The position numbers and the translations under genes are program-made. The notes under the pieces are model-generated. The model was not told where the DNA came from, ran no database searches, and was given only the letters and a program-made list of their open reading frames with translations. 64,000 nt of DNA, taken from contig CAKQXD010000001.1 of the NCBI GenBank assembly GCA_934281605.1, positions 124,001 to 188,000 on the forward strand. Direction: 5' to 3'. Shown here piece after piece: positions 17,093 to 25,907 of this stretch; the stretch's first letter is position 1; each line of letters opens with the position of its first letter. The stretch comes from an uncultured Clostridia bacterium (GTDB taxonomy: Bacteria; Bacillota; Clostridia; Peptostreptococcales; Anaerovoracaceae).

Positions 17093-17944
17093 ATGAGAAT
17101 GCGAGTGAGAACGTGGAAAAATCCCGCATGGTGGTTTTTGCTGCCAAGTTTCGCAGGGGTCTGCATTTTCTATTTCATTCCATATATCGACGTGTTTCGC
17201 AGGGCGTTTTTCTCGGCTGCGGGAGGCGAGTTTCAGGGGTTGGACAATTTTAAAACCGTCCTGACAAATCCGGCTTTTCAGCTGGCTGTGAAGAACACGG
17301 GGCTGTTTATACTGGTATGCATTCCACTGCTGCTATCCTTATCATTGGTGATTGCGGTATGGATTTATCGTCACAGCAAAATAGGGAATTTCCTGAAAAC
17401 CGGTTTTCTGCTGCCGATGGCGATTCCAGTAGCTGCAGTGGTACTGCTATGGAGGATATTATTCGATGATCAAGGCTTGCTGAACGGCGTGCTGGACCGC
17501 TGGGGAATAACAACCTGTGAGTGGATGGATACGAGATGGGCCTTCGTCATTCTGGTGATCAGCTATATCTGGAAGAACCTGGGCTACCACATCGTGCTTT
17601 GGCTGGCGGGGCTGTCCATGATCCCGGATCAGATTTATGAAGCGGCTCAAATGGACGGGGCTTCGGATCGAGTAATCTTCTTTCGGATCACGCTTCCAAA
17701 CCTGCTGCCGATGCTGTTTATCATTGCCGTCCTGGCTCTTCTCAATTCTTTTAAAGTGTTTCGAGAGGTTTATCTGGTAGCGGGGAATTATCCCAATGAA
17801 AGCATTTATATGATACAGCACCTGTTCAACAACTGGTTTCGGGATCTCGCTCTGGATAAGATGACGGCAGGAGCGGTGCTGCTGTCCATTCTGTTAATTC
17901 TGCTTATTTTCTTGCTGCAAAAGGCATGGGAGGATCGGGCATGA
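17093..17944 (+). CDS. ABC sugar-type permease (MalF/UgpA-like)
   Basis: An inner-membrane permease of 283 residues with six predicted helices. The MalF-type EAA loop is EAAQMDGASDRVIFFRITLP (about 182-201), which contacts the ATPase. Start choice: four in-frame start codons lie close together at 17084-17099; 17093 is preferred for its spacing from GAGGTG. It follows the binding protein by 14 bp and overlaps the next permease by 4 bp. Confidence 0.88.
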   Translation: MRMRVRTWKNPAWWFLLPSFAGVCIFYFIPYIDVFRRAFFSAAGGEFQGLDNFKTVLTNPAFQLAVKNTGLFILVCIPLLLSLSLVIAVWIYRHSKIGNFLKTGFLLPMAIPVAAVVLLWRILFDDQGLLNGVLDRWGITTCEWMDTRWAFVILVISYIWKNLGYHIVLWLAGLSMIPDQIYEAAQMDGASDRVIFFRITLPNLLPMLFIIAVLALLNSFKVFREVYLVAGNYPNESIYMIQHLFNNWFRDLALDKMTAGAVLLSILLILLIFLLQKAWEDRA

Positions 17945-18783
17945 AGCGGAAACTGAGTCTTTTCTTGATTGCATTTGGTGCATTTATCGTAATTTATCCG
18001 GTGATCTTTTTGCTCGCAGGTTCTTTTATGCATCCGGCTGAACTGGAGGAACATCTGGCGCCTATCGTCAGTCCGACATCGCAGGGGTTTGCGGACTGGT
18101 CTTTGCTGCCGCAGATTCCGACCCTTCGATCTTATGCAAAGGTTCTGCTGGAGGAGCCGCAGTTCTTTATGGTGTTCTGGAATTCGGTCAAGATCGTAGT
18201 CGGTGTGGTAGCGGGACAGCTGCTCTTTGGCGTGCCTGCTGCCTGGGGATTTGCCCGCTATGAATTCCGACTGAAAAAGCTTCTGTTTTTTATCTATATT
18301 ATTTTGATGATGCTTCCGTTTCAGGTGATCATGCTGTCTCAGTATCTGGTGCTGAGAGAGCTATCGCTGCTGGACAGCTTGTGGGCGATCATTTTACCGG
18401 GAGCCTTCTCTACATTCCCGGTGTTTGTCTTATATAATTTCTTCCGAGCGATACCGGAAAGTATCATGGAGTCTGCGAGAATAGACGGTGCGTCGGAGTT
18501 TCAGATATTCTTTAAAATCGGGATTCCTCTCGGTAAAACGGGGATCATAGCGGCGCTTCTGCTGCAGTTTCTGGAATACTGGAACGTAGTAGAACAGCCG
18601 TTGATCTTTCTGGATCGGGAGGAACTATGGCCGCTGACCTTGTATCTGCCGGAAATCAGTCTGGAGAATGCAGGTCAGTCGCTGGTGGCGGCCGTTATCA
18701 CTTTAGTGCCGACGATGATACTCTTTTTCCTCTGCAAAGACCATTTAGAAAAAGGTATCGTGGCATCGGCGGTCAAAGAATAA
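17941..18783 (+). CDS. ABC sugar-type permease (MalG/UgpE-like)
   Basis: The second permease half, 280 residues, six predicted helices. The EAA loop is ESARIDGASEFQIFFKIGIP, near residues 177-196. MalG proteins normally pair with a MalF protein and an MsmK-type ATPase, both present in this operon. The ATG overlaps the stop of the previous gene (ATGA), so translation is coupled. A 27-bp gap separates it from the adaptor gene. Confidence 0.88.
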   Translation: MKRKLSLFLIAFGAFIVIYPVIFLLAGSFMHPAELEEHLAPIVSPTSQGFADWSLLPQIPTLRSYAKVLLEEPQFFMVFWNSVKIVVGVVAGQLLFGVPAAWGFARYEFRLKKLLFFIYIILMMLPFQVIMLSQYLVLRELSLLDSLWAIILPGAFSTFPVFVLYNFFRAIPESIMESARIDGASEFQIFFKIGIPLGKTGIIAALLLQFLEYWNVVEQPLIFLDREELWPLTLYLPEISLENAGQSLVAAVITLVPTMILFFLCKDHLEKGIVASAVKE

Positions 18784-18810
18784 TATGTCAGGAAATCATG
18801 GAGGCCGAAT

Positions 18811-19914
18811 ATGAGAGTTTTTCATGTCTTGAAAGAAAAAGTGAATTTAAAAGAACTTTGGAATCGGGTACGCAGTCTGGAGCCTAATAAGAAGGTTAAA
18901 ATCGTGGTTATATTTCTAGCAGTTATGGTTGGGCTTACTATAATTTCACGTGTTACATATCAGATGATCCTGCCAAAGGTCGTGATGGGACAGGCGGATT
19001 CCGGTACAATACGCCATACGATCCATACGCAGGGCGAAGTAAAATCTCTTTCGGAATCCCCGGTATTTACGACAGAGGGGCTGCTGGTGGATAAGGTTGT
19101 GGTTTCTACAGGGCAGGCGGTCAGAAAAGGGGATGTTTTATATACCATAGAGAAGCACACTTTGGATCAGATGATCGCAGAAGAACAGGGAGAAGTGAAT
19201 GCTGTCAGCAAGCAGATACAGCAGCTGAAAGCAGAAAGCGATGGGACTTCCGTTTCCGCTGAGGTGTATTCTTTGCAGCAGGAAAGATGGAAAAAAGAAC
19301 AGCTGCTTCAGGAGCATAAAAAGATCAAGCGGGCGGGGTACGGGATCTGTGCTCCACGGGATGGGGTAGTCACTGCGATCGAAACAAAGGCAGGACAGAA
19401 AACGCAGGGGACGGCGGATGTGATGCTGGCAGATTCCGGGCAAAACCTGACTGCCGTTGTGACCCTGAGCAGCGATGAGGAGAGCAGCTATGTGAGCAAG
19501 GATACGGTCGCCAGTGTTTCTTCATCGGATGGGAAATCCGCTGATAATCTTTCGATCGCGTCCATCGACACCCGGGAAGCTGATGGGACGGTCTTAGTGA
19601 ATATTCCTTTGCCGCAAAACGAGTTTTTGCTGGGGCAGCTGCTTTCGGTGGAACTCAATTCTTCCTCGCAGAAATACGACTGCTGTATTCCGCGTTCGGC
19701 GTTAAATATGGAGGGAAGCAGTTATTTTGTTTTCGCAGTTACGGCGGAGGAGACGATCCTGGGGAGAGAATATACGGCGAAAAAGATGGAAGTGAATGTA
19801 CTGGATAAAAACCGGGAATCTGTTGCGGTAGAAGGTATTTCCAGCGGTCAGATGATCATTATACAGTCTGATAAGATTTTGTCCGATGGCAATAAGGTGA
19901 GGAAAATGCGATGA
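18811..19914 (+). CDS. MacA/HlyD-type membrane-fusion adaptor
   Basis: A periplasmic-adaptor family protein of 367 residues. One N-terminal helix (about 30-53) is followed by a barrel-sandwich (lipoyl-like) half with VDKVVVSTGQAVRKGDVLY. Then come a coiled-coil hairpin (about 115-165), the second lipoyl half ICAPRDGVVTAIETKAGQKT, and beta-barrel domains. Firmicute versions work with MacB-type ABC exporters in self-protection or secretion. It is unusual to find one inside a MalFG importer operon. GGAGG precedes the ATG; the end overlaps the next gene by 4 bp. Confidence 0.82.
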   Translation: MRVFHVLKEKVNLKELWNRVRSLEPNKKVKIVVIFLAVMVGLTIISRVTYQMILPKVVMGQADSGTIRHTIHTQGEVKSLSESPVFTTEGLLVDKVVVSTGQAVRKGDVLYTIEKHTLDQMIAEEQGEVNAVSKQIQQLKAESDGTSVSAEVYSLQQERWKKEQLLQEHKKIKRAGYGICAPRDGVVTAIETKAGQKTQGTADVMLADSGQNLTAVVTLSSDEESSYVSKDTVASVSSSDGKSADNLSIASIDTREADGTVLVNIPLPQNEFLLGQLLSVELNSSSQKYDCCIPRSALNMEGSSYFVFAVTAEETILGREYTAKKMEVNVLDKNRESVAVEGISSGQMIIIQSDKILSDGNKVRKMR

Positions 19915-20969
19915 AAAAGAAGCTGGGGATTTTTAAGAAAAAATATATCCCGAGGGTTCTGTGCATCGCTGTTTTCATCATCGCTTTTGTGAGTGCCGGG
20001 GTGAATCTTTTCGCAGTGAACAGCGACCGGGGTATCTATTATCGCAACGACTTGCCGGGGACATATATTTCTGCGGAAGAAGCGTATGCTTATTACGAAG
20101 GACAGTATGGCTCTGGGGAAGCGGAGGAAGACAGGCTGCAGTATGAGATGCTGTTTTGGAACGATCATGGGGAAGGGCAGATGGAAAGCGCTGAACTGGG
20201 GCGCGTTTCAACTGGAGACATTGTCTATACCTGCGGCAGAACGGATCTGCTTATCCCCGATGCTTTGCGGCTTGATTACGATGATTTTGGGCTGTGTATT
20301 CTGGGAAACCAAACTGCATGGGAATTGTTTGGAACGGTTCAGGCAGAAGGACTGAAAGTGATTTGTGAAGACAGGGAGTATACCGTGGCAGGAGTATCAA
20401 ATCAGATCGACCGGATTTTTGTGGCTCCATCCGGCAGAAATGGGAAATCGGGGTATAATCGGATCCATGTGATTCCAAAGGACCCGAAGCAGCGTATCCT
20501 GATCAAACAGGAGATTGAAAACCGGTTTGAAACGGGATTTTATCAGGAAAACGAGTTTGTACTCTGGATTTTAAAGCTGCTGTTTCTGGCCTCCCCTGTG
20601 TTGCTTGGATGCATAGGCCTGCACTTCTTCATCCCATACAAATGGGTGAAAAAATGGTATGTCAAGCTGGGAGTGATCGTTGTGATCCTTGTGGTGATCG
20701 GCGTGTTTGCAGGATATCCGGCAGATATGATACCGGGCGCATGGTCGGATTTTTCTTTCTGGCCGGATCGAATGGGAGAGAAGATGGAGTCGATCCATGC
20801 GTTCCTAAAGGGGAGCAAAATAGAGGTAGAAATGAACTGTTTTTATCGGATCGTGAGATGCCTGATCTGGTGCAGTCTGTCGATATTCTTTTTAATCATA
20901 ATGGGATTGGGGATGAAGAATTATGTGCGGAACTGTACGGAAAAAGGAAAGCGTGGTGGTGAGCTGTGA
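19911..20969 (+). CDS. Membrane protein with MacB/FtsX-like topology
   Basis: A protein of 352 residues with one N-terminal helix (about 13-33), an extracytoplasmic domain of about 180 residues, then three helices (about 218-240, 253-275, 310-333). That 1+3 arrangement is the MacB/FtsX permease topology. The sequence itself is divergent and I see no signature motif. It is translated from an ATGA overlap with the adaptor and overlaps the ATPase (GTGA). By position it should be the export channel partner of the adaptor. An alternative is a non-transporting scaffold. Confidence 0.6.
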   Translation: MKKKLGIFKKKYIPRVLCIAVFIIAFVSAGVNLFAVNSDRGIYYRNDLPGTYISAEEAYAYYEGQYGSGEAEEDRLQYEMLFWNDHGEGQMESAELGRVSTGDIVYTCGRTDLLIPDALRLDYDDFGLCILGNQTAWELFGTVQAEGLKVICEDREYTVAGVSNQIDRIFVAPSGRNGKSGYNRIHVIPKDPKQRILIKQEIENRFETGFYQENEFVLWILKLLFLASPVLLGCIGLHFFIPYKWVKKWYVKLGVIVVILVVIGVFAGYPADMIPGAWSDFSFWPDRMGEKMESIHAFLKGSKIEVEMNCFYRIVRCLIWCSLSIFFLIIMGLGMKNYVRNCTEKGKRGGEL

Positions 20970-22132
20970 GCAAGCTGGAGATGAAACAAATCGGTAAAAC
21001 ATATGCTAACGGGGTGCAGGCGGTACAGGATTTCTCGCTGGATGTGACAGAGGGAGAATTCGTTGTGCTGGTGGGACCGTCGGGATGCGGAAAATCCACT
21101 GTGCTGCGTATGATCGCAGGGCTGGAATCAATATCGGAAGGTCAAATGGTTCTGGATCAGACAAGGATAAACGAAATGCCGCCGCGGGAGCGCAACATCG
21201 CCATGGTGTTTCAGAACTATGCGTTGTATCCTCACATGACCGTATACGATAATATGGCGTTTTGTTTAAAACAAGAAAAGAAGTCGAAAAAAGAAATCAA
21301 TCAGATCGTACATAGAACAGCGGCAAGACTTGATATTGAAGATCTTTTAAAGCGCAAGCCAAAGACGTTATCGGGAGGAGAGCGGCAGCGTGTCGCGATG
21401 GGGCGGGCGATCGTGCGGCAACCCAAGCTGTTTTTAATGGATGAACCGCTTTCTAATCTGGATGCCAAGCTGCGAAGCAAAATGCGGAGAGAAATTGCCA
21501 GGCTGCATAAAGAATTAGAAGCGACTATCATCTATGTTACCCACGATCAAGTGGAAGCGATGACCCTGGGAACGAAAATCGTTGTGATGAAAGATGGCAG
21601 GATACAGCAGATCGATACGCCAGAAAACCTCTATTACCAGCCGGTCAATACATTCGTGGCACAGTTCATCGGAACGCCTCAAATGAACCTGATGGAAATG
21701 CGTGTGACAGTTGATGAAAATATGGGAATCGTTTTACAGAATGAACAGTTTCAGATCCCTGTTTCGGAGAGAATTCAGAGAGTCCTGAAGGATGCAGGCT
21801 ATGAAGGGAAAGATGTGATTGTTGGCGCGCGGGCAGAGGATATTGTGGCGGATGAGATCGAGAATGACCAAACGATAGATGGGGCAATAAATGTATGCCG
21901 CGTCTCTAATGTGGAATTTCAGGGCAATGACAGCTATCTCTTTTTAGAGTTGGAAAAACAGGAAGAACTGATCGTAAAAGGAACTGAAAATCACTGGCGA
22001 AAGCAGGAAAATCTAGAGAAAGTTCATGTTTCCTTTTCCCTAGAGATGATCCATATTTTTGATCAAGAGAGTGGGGAAAGGATCAATGAAAAATCAGTGT
22101 TGAGCAAAATGTGTGAAGGAGGTGCTTTATAA
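20966..22132 (+). CDS. ABC transporter ATPase (MsmK/UgpC/MalK-like)
   Basis: An ATPase of 388 residues. Walker A is GPSGCGKST, the signature is LSGGERQRVAMGRA, Walker B is LFLMDEPLSNLDAKLR, and the switch is THDQVEAMTLG. Residues ~240-380 form the regulatory TOBE/OB extension typical of sugar importers. It is the only ATPase in the operon although two kinds of permease are encoded. The start is GTG overlapping the upstream stop (GTGA); the stop overlaps the next ATG by one base. Confidence 0.9.
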   Translation: MSKLEMKQIGKTYANGVQAVQDFSLDVTEGEFVVLVGPSGCGKSTVLRMIAGLESISEGQMVLDQTRINEMPPRERNIAMVFQNYALYPHMTVYDNMAFCLKQEKKSKKEINQIVHRTAARLDIEDLLKRKPKTLSGGERQRVAMGRAIVRQPKLFLMDEPLSNLDAKLRSKMRREIARLHKELEATIIYVTHDQVEAMTLGTKIVVMKDGRIQQIDTPENLYYQPVNTFVAQFIGTPQMNLMEMRVTVDENMGIVLQNEQFQIPVSERIQRVLKDAGYEGKDVIVGARAEDIVADEIENDQTIDGAINVCRVSNVEFQGNDSYLFLELEKQEELIVKGTENHWRKQENLEKVHVSFSLEMIHIFDQESGERINEKSVLSKMCEGGAL

Positions 22133-22566
22133 TGTGTAAGAATAACGGCTGGATCTATTTGATCGTTTACTTCATCATGTTCCCGTTAGGGTTTCAGGGT
22201 GCAAAGTTCTTAGATCGATGGATAAACCATATCAATGAGCAGATATCAGGAATGCATATTTTTTACCTGTGGCTCCTGGTGTCAGGGGTTCTGGCTGCAT
22301 TGTTCCTGCTGGTCATGCTGTTTCTACATCGGCGTCTGATCGCGATATATCCTGCGTGTCCATGGCTTTCGAGTGTTGTTTGCGCATTTCATTTGGTTTT
22401 AGGTGTATTGATCAGTATATTTGCTCCCGCTCAAATATTATTTACAGTATTTGGTTATATGTTTAGTACGAGGTATGTGATTTTGCTGGTTATGCTGCTG
22501 ACATTTCTGGTTGCGGATTTGGTGGCTGGAAGAAGGTGGAAAAAACTTCGTAAAATTTTACGTTGA
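22132..22566 (+). CDS. Small polytopic membrane protein, function unknown
   Basis: A protein of 144 residues with four hydrophobic segments (about 7-24, 42-65, 78-100, 105-125) and a basic C-terminus. I recognise no family. The start shares a base with the ATPase stop, so it belongs to the hybrid ABC operon and probably helps that complex. A palindrome that may be the operator of the next toxin-antitoxin unit overlaps its last codons. Confidence 0.6.
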   Translation: MCKNNGWIYLIVYFIMFPLGFQGAKFLDRWINHINEQISGMHIFYLWLLVSGVLAALFLLVMLFLHRRLIAIYPACPWLSSVVCAFHLVLGVLISIFAPAQILFTVFGYMFSTRYVILLVMLLTFLVADLVAGRRWKKLRKILR

Positions 22567-22590
22567 ATTTTACGGCATAATGTGTATACT
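22549..22590 (+). promoter_or_regulatory. Promoter and palindromic operator of the toxin-antitoxin pair
   Basis: CGTAAAATTTTACG (22549-22562) is a perfect 14-bp palindrome. TTGAAT (22563-22568), a 16-bp spacer and TATACT (22585-22590) follow directly. This layout fits antitoxin autorepression. Confidence 0.55.
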
Positions 22591-22630
22591 ATAAGTAATC
22601 AAACAGCAAAGAGAAAGGAGCGGGAAGAAG

Positions 22631-22879
22631 ATGGCGAGTATTTTACCGGTATCTGATTTAAGAAATTATAACGAAGTTTTAAAAAACTGTCATAAAGGCG
22701 AGCCCGTATATCTGACTAAGAATGGCAGAGGACGGTTTGTTGTTATGGATATTGAGGATTATGAGCGTGAGCGTGCTGAAAAGAAACTTCTGGTAAAGCT
22801 GCAGGAAGCCGAGGAGGCCGTAAAGGAAGAAAAGGAATGGCTTGACTTGAATGAACTGAAGGCTCTTATGGGGGAATAG
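22631..22879 (+). CDS. Phd/YefM-family antitoxin
   Basis: An antitoxin of 82 residues. The N-terminal DNA-binding half carries the family phrases ILPVSDLRNYNEVL and EPVYLTKNGRGRFVVMDIEDYE. The C-terminal half is a charged helix that should wrap the toxin. It is followed by the toxin gene after one base. The start is supported by GGGAAGAAG. It probably represses its own promoter through the palindrome upstream. Confidence 0.88.
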   Translation: MASILPVSDLRNYNEVLKNCHKGEPVYLTKNGRGRFVVMDIEDYERERAEKKLLVKLQEAEEAVKEEKEWLDLNELKALMGE

Positions 22880-22880
22880 C

Positions 22881-23180
22881 ATGTTAAAGTTGAAAATTAA
22901 CCCGGTTGTTGCAGAGGATTTAAAGTCTATTCGGGATTATATTGCAGAAGATAATGAAAAATATGCTGCAAAGACCATAAAGGAGCTTTACGGTAAGTTT
23001 GAAAATCTTCAAATGTTCCCAGGTATCGGGTCAGATCTTTCAAAACGGGTCAGCTTTAAAACGGACTATAAATATGCAATATGGAAAGATTATGTGATCC
23101 TTTATAAGGCGGGTGAAAGCTGCGTAGAAATTTATCGAGTTATCAATCGCTATCAGGATATTACAAGAATTTTTGATTAG
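22881..23180 (+). CDS. RelE/ParE-family toxin
   Basis: A toxin of 99 residues. It opens with INPVVAEDLKSIRDYIAEDN and ends with YRVINRYQDITRIF, the usual ParE/RelE frame. Whether it cuts ribosome-bound mRNA (RelE) or blocks gyrase (ParE) cannot be told from sequence alone; the fold start looks ParE-like. It is a complete pair with the antitoxin. Its stop is only 5 bp from the convergent SpoIID-like gene, which leaves no room for a separate terminator. Confidence 0.88.
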   Translation: MLKLKINPVVAEDLKSIRDYIAEDNEKYAAKTIKELYGKFENLQMFPGIGSDLSKRVSFKTDYKYAIWKDYVILYKAGESCVEIYRVINRYQDITRIFD

Positions 23181-23185
23181 TTCAC

Positions 23186-24304
23186 TCACCACACCTCCGT
23201 CCCCTGGTAGTAATGCGCCAGGATGTCTTTATAGTTATAGCCTTTTTTGGCCATGCCGCTGGCGCCGTACTGGCTCATGCCGACGCCGTGGCCGGAGCCG
23301 TTGGAGGTGAAGGTGATCTTGCCTGCAGAAATTTTGATGGTGAAGTTGGCGGAGGGGAGTTCCAGGGCTTCCCGGACGGTGCGGCCTTCGATGAGGCCGT
23401 CTCCGATCTGCATTTTGTCCACGCGGCCGCCGGTGCTGCGGCTGATGATTTTGATATTGGAGCTATTGATGTCGCCGAAGGCGATCTTAGGGCAGTAAGC
23501 CCTTATTTTTTTTGCAAAGTTTTCGATGGTGAACGTATGCTGTTCGTTCTGGTGAGTGGCGTCGTTTTCGTAAGGGCTGTCTACGCTGACCAGGTAAGGC
23601 ACGGAGGCTGCAAAGACGTCCTGGCAGTTTTCGGTTTTGCCGCCGCTGGAGGAGTGGAACAGGGCTTGTTGTACCAGTGAACCTTGATAATACAGGAGCT
23701 GTCCGCTGGTGGCGTCTACCGCTTTGCAGATTTTGTTCCAGTCGCCGCTCATCCAGGAGGTGCCTTTAACGGATTTTAAGTCAGAGGGATTCCGGTAGAC
23801 CTGGCAGTGGGTGGAGTCGCAGACAGGTGCCTGGGGGTGAGCCTTGGGATTGCCCCCGCTTTCGGCTTTCTGGATTTTTCCCAGGGAATAGGTTCTGGCG
23901 GCGACCGACTGGGCTTTCAGGGCTTCCAGTGGAAAGGACGAGGGCATTTCACTGGAGACGACGCCTTTGACGTAGTCCTCAAAGTCTACGGTTTCTGTCT
24001 TGTGTGAAGCGGTCCGCCAGACGGTGACTTTTTTCGGGATCTCGGTCAGTGCAAAGGGCGCAGTCTGGCTGCTTTTTTCGGAATGACCGGAGTCTGCAGA
24101 AGGCGTGATCTTCGTGATAAGCCAGGGTACGGGCACCAGCAGGATGGTCAGGATGACGAAAATCAAAAGGGCGGATTTTACGAATGGCTGGCTGAGCAGT
24201 CTTTGCAGGAGAAGCAGGGCTTCACGGAGTACGGTATTTGTTTTTCGCAGGGTTCTGCGGGTATTTCTTTGATAGGTTCTTCTATGGCGTTTTCTTCGGT
24301 ACAT
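23186..24304 (-). CDS. SpoIID/LytB-domain protein
   Basis: A protein of 372 residues: a very basic N-terminus (about 1-40), one membrane helix (about 42-62) and a SpoIID domain. Family marks are SSEMPSSFPLEALKAQSVAA, with the catalytic Glu, and HGVGMSQYGA near the end. SpoIID proteins are lytic transglycosylases acting on stem-peptide-free glycan during engulfment. The basic extension is longer than in Bacillus SpoIID. The ATG at 24304 has CAGGAGG upstream; the frame stays open upstream for about 250 codons but overlaps a real gene on the other strand. Confidence 0.85.
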   Translation of the reverse strand: MYRRKRHRRTYQRNTRRTLRKTNTVLREALLLLQRLLSQPFVKSALLIFVILTILLVPVPWLITKITPSADSGHSEKSSQTAPFALTEIPKKVTVWRTASHKTETVDFEDYVKGVVSSEMPSSFPLEALKAQSVAARTYSLGKIQKAESGGNPKAHPQAPVCDSTHCQVYRNPSDLKSVKGTSWMSGDWNKICKAVDATSGQLLYYQGSLVQQALFHSSSGGKTENCQDVFAASVPYLVSVDSPYENDATHQNEQHTFTIENFAKKIRAYCPKIAFGDINSSNIKIISRSTGGRVDKMQIGDGLIEGRTVREALELPSANFTIKISAGKITFTSNGSGHGVGMSQYGASGMAKKGYNYKDILAHYYQGTEVW

Positions 24305-24393
24305 GAGACGGCCTCCTGAATGTGTTTTGTACAAGTTTATGATGAGATTTTCGCGTTTATGACCGGGATTTGCGAGCGGGAGCGGCCGGGATA

Positions 24394-24402
24394 TGGTATA
24401 AT
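24394..24402 (+). promoter_or_regulatory. Extended -10 promoter TGGTATAAT
   Basis: TGN-TATAAT 65 nt before the flavoprotein gene, with no clear -35. Confidence 0.5.
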
Positions 24403-24466
24403 GGATACATCTGCGGATGCGACGGGGAATGGGCCGCGTCCGGTTACGGAAGGAGCTTGTCAGAAT

Positions 24467-25039
24467 ATGAAAAAGACATTGTTTATCAACGCCTGCGTGC
24501 GGCCGGAGTCGCGGACGAGGAAGCTGGCACAGCACGCGCTGGACCGCATGGGCGGAGAGATCACGGAAGTGGATCTGGGAAAAGAGAATATCCAGCCTTT
24601 GAATCTGGAGCGGCTGGAGCTGCGGAATGCTTTGCAGGAGAAAGGGGAATTTTCTCATGAGATGTTTCGTTATGCAAAGGCCTTTGCGGAGGCGGATGAG
24701 ATCCTCATCGCGGCGCCGTTCTGGGATCTGACGTTCCCGGCGATCCTGCGAAACTACATCGAGGCCATCTGCGTGCAGGGGCTGACGTTCTACTACACGG
24801 AAGAAGGCGTTCCGGCCAATCTTTGCAGGGCAAAGAAGCTGGCTTACGTGATGACGGCCGGTGGCCCGACGGAGGGCATGGATTTCGGCTTTCCGTATGT
24901 GGATACCCTTTGCAGAGGGTTCTTCGGCATCGAGAAGACGGCCTGCTTCAAGGCGGAGATGCTGGACGTGATCGGCGTAGACGTGGAGGGCTCTTTGCAG
25001 AAGGCGGCGGACGACATCGATCACAGTGATTTTTTCTAG
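24467..25039 (+). CDS. NAD(P)H-dependent FMN reductase/azoreductase-like flavoprotein
   Basis: A flavodoxin-fold protein of 190 residues. It opens with KTLFINACVRPESRTRKLA, where the phosphate loop should lie. It continues with AAPFWDLTFPAILRNYIE (about residues 80-97), the FMN-ring loop of the YwqN/azoreductase group, and TAGGPTEGMDFGFPYV. The reaction is two-electron transfer from NAD(P)H to quinones or azo compounds; the true substrate is unknown. An in-frame start upstream is rejected because GGAAGGAG and the fold both point to 24467. Fumarase follows 25 bp downstream. Confidence 0.8.
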   Translation: MKKTLFINACVRPESRTRKLAQHALDRMGGEITEVDLGKENIQPLNLERLELRNALQEKGEFSHEMFRYAKAFAEADEILIAAPFWDLTFPAILRNYIEAICVQGLTFYYTEEGVPANLCRAKKLAYVMTAGGPTEGMDFGFPYVDTLCRGFFGIEKTACFKAEMLDVIGVDVEGSLQKAADDIDHSDFF

Positions 25040-25064
25040 AGGGAAAACAAGGAGTTTTAGTAGC

Positions 25065-25907
25065 ATGAGAGAATTAGACGTACAATGTATTGCGGATAAG
25101 ATCGCCCAGCTCTGTGTGGAGGCGAATCATTATTTAGGGGAGGACATCAAGGCATGCATCCGGCAGAAGGCGGAGGAAGAGACCTGGCCTGTTGCAAAGG
25201 ATGTGCTGGCCAGCATCGAGGAGAATATCGCCATCGCAGAAGAAGGGGTGTTCCCGTTATGTCAGGATACGGGCATGGCGTGCGTGTTCCTGGAGATCGG
25301 ACAGGATGTGCATCTGACCGGCGGTCTGCTGGAAGATGCGGTCAATGAAGGGGTTCGCAGGGCCTACGGAGACGGTTATCTGAGAAAATCTATCGTGGCG
25401 GATCCGCTGCGCAGAGTCAATACGAAAGACAACACACCGGCTTATCTTCACACGGAGATCGTAGCGGGCGACAAGGTGAAGATCACGGTGGCACCGAAGG
25501 GATTTGGCTCGGAAAACATGAGCCGGATCAAGATGCTCCCGCCGTCGGCAGGGGAAGACGGGGTCAAGGATTTCGTCGTGGATACCTGTCTGCAGGCAGG
25601 GGCCAATCCGTGTCCGCCGATCGTTATCGGCGTAGGCATCGGAGGGACGTTTGACAAGGCGGCGCTGCTGGCCAAGAAGGCTTTGCTTTCTCCGGCGCAG
25701 GAGCCTAACGAAGACCCGTATTACGCCCAGATGGAAGCGGAGCTTCTGGAGCGGATCAATCAGCTGGGGATCGGCCCTCAGGGTTTTGGCGGCAAGACGA
25801 CGGCACTGGCAGTGAGCATCCGCACGGCGCCGACCCACATCGCGGGGCTTCCGGTGGCGGTCAACGTCAACTGTCACGTGAGCAGACATAAGGAGGCGGT
25901 GCTTTAA
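25065..25907 (+). CDS. Class I fumarate hydratase, alpha subunit
   Basis: Iron-sulfur subunit of 280 residues. PLCQDTGMACVF (about residues 64-75) holds the first cluster cysteine; further cysteines are in VDTCLQAGANPCPP and near the C-terminus (VNCHVSRH). Class I hydratases with two chains use an oxygen-labile [4Fe-4S] cluster to interconvert fumarate and malate, or in TtdAB, tartrate and oxaloacetate. The beta subunit follows with a one-base overlap. Fumarase is the likelier reading in this setting. Confidence 0.9.
   Translation: MRELDVQCIADKIAQLCVEANHYLGEDIKACIRQKAEEETWPVAKDVLASIEENIAIAEEGVFPLCQDTGMACVFLEIGQDVHLTGGLLEDAVNEGVRRAYGDGYLRKSIVADPLRRVNTKDNTPAYLHTEIVAGDKVKITVAPKGFGSENMSRIKMLPPSAGEDGVKDFVVDTCLQAGANPCPPIVIGVGIGGTFDKAALLAKKALLSPAQEPNEDPYYAQMEAELLERINQLGIGPQGFGGKTTALAVSIRTAPTHIAGLPVAVNVNCHVSRHKEAVL

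Noticed and set aside
24305..25066. An open minus-strand extension of about 250 codons upstream of the SpoIID-like gene
   Set aside because: It overlaps the flavoprotein gene on the plus strand, and CAGGAGG marks the real start at 24304.
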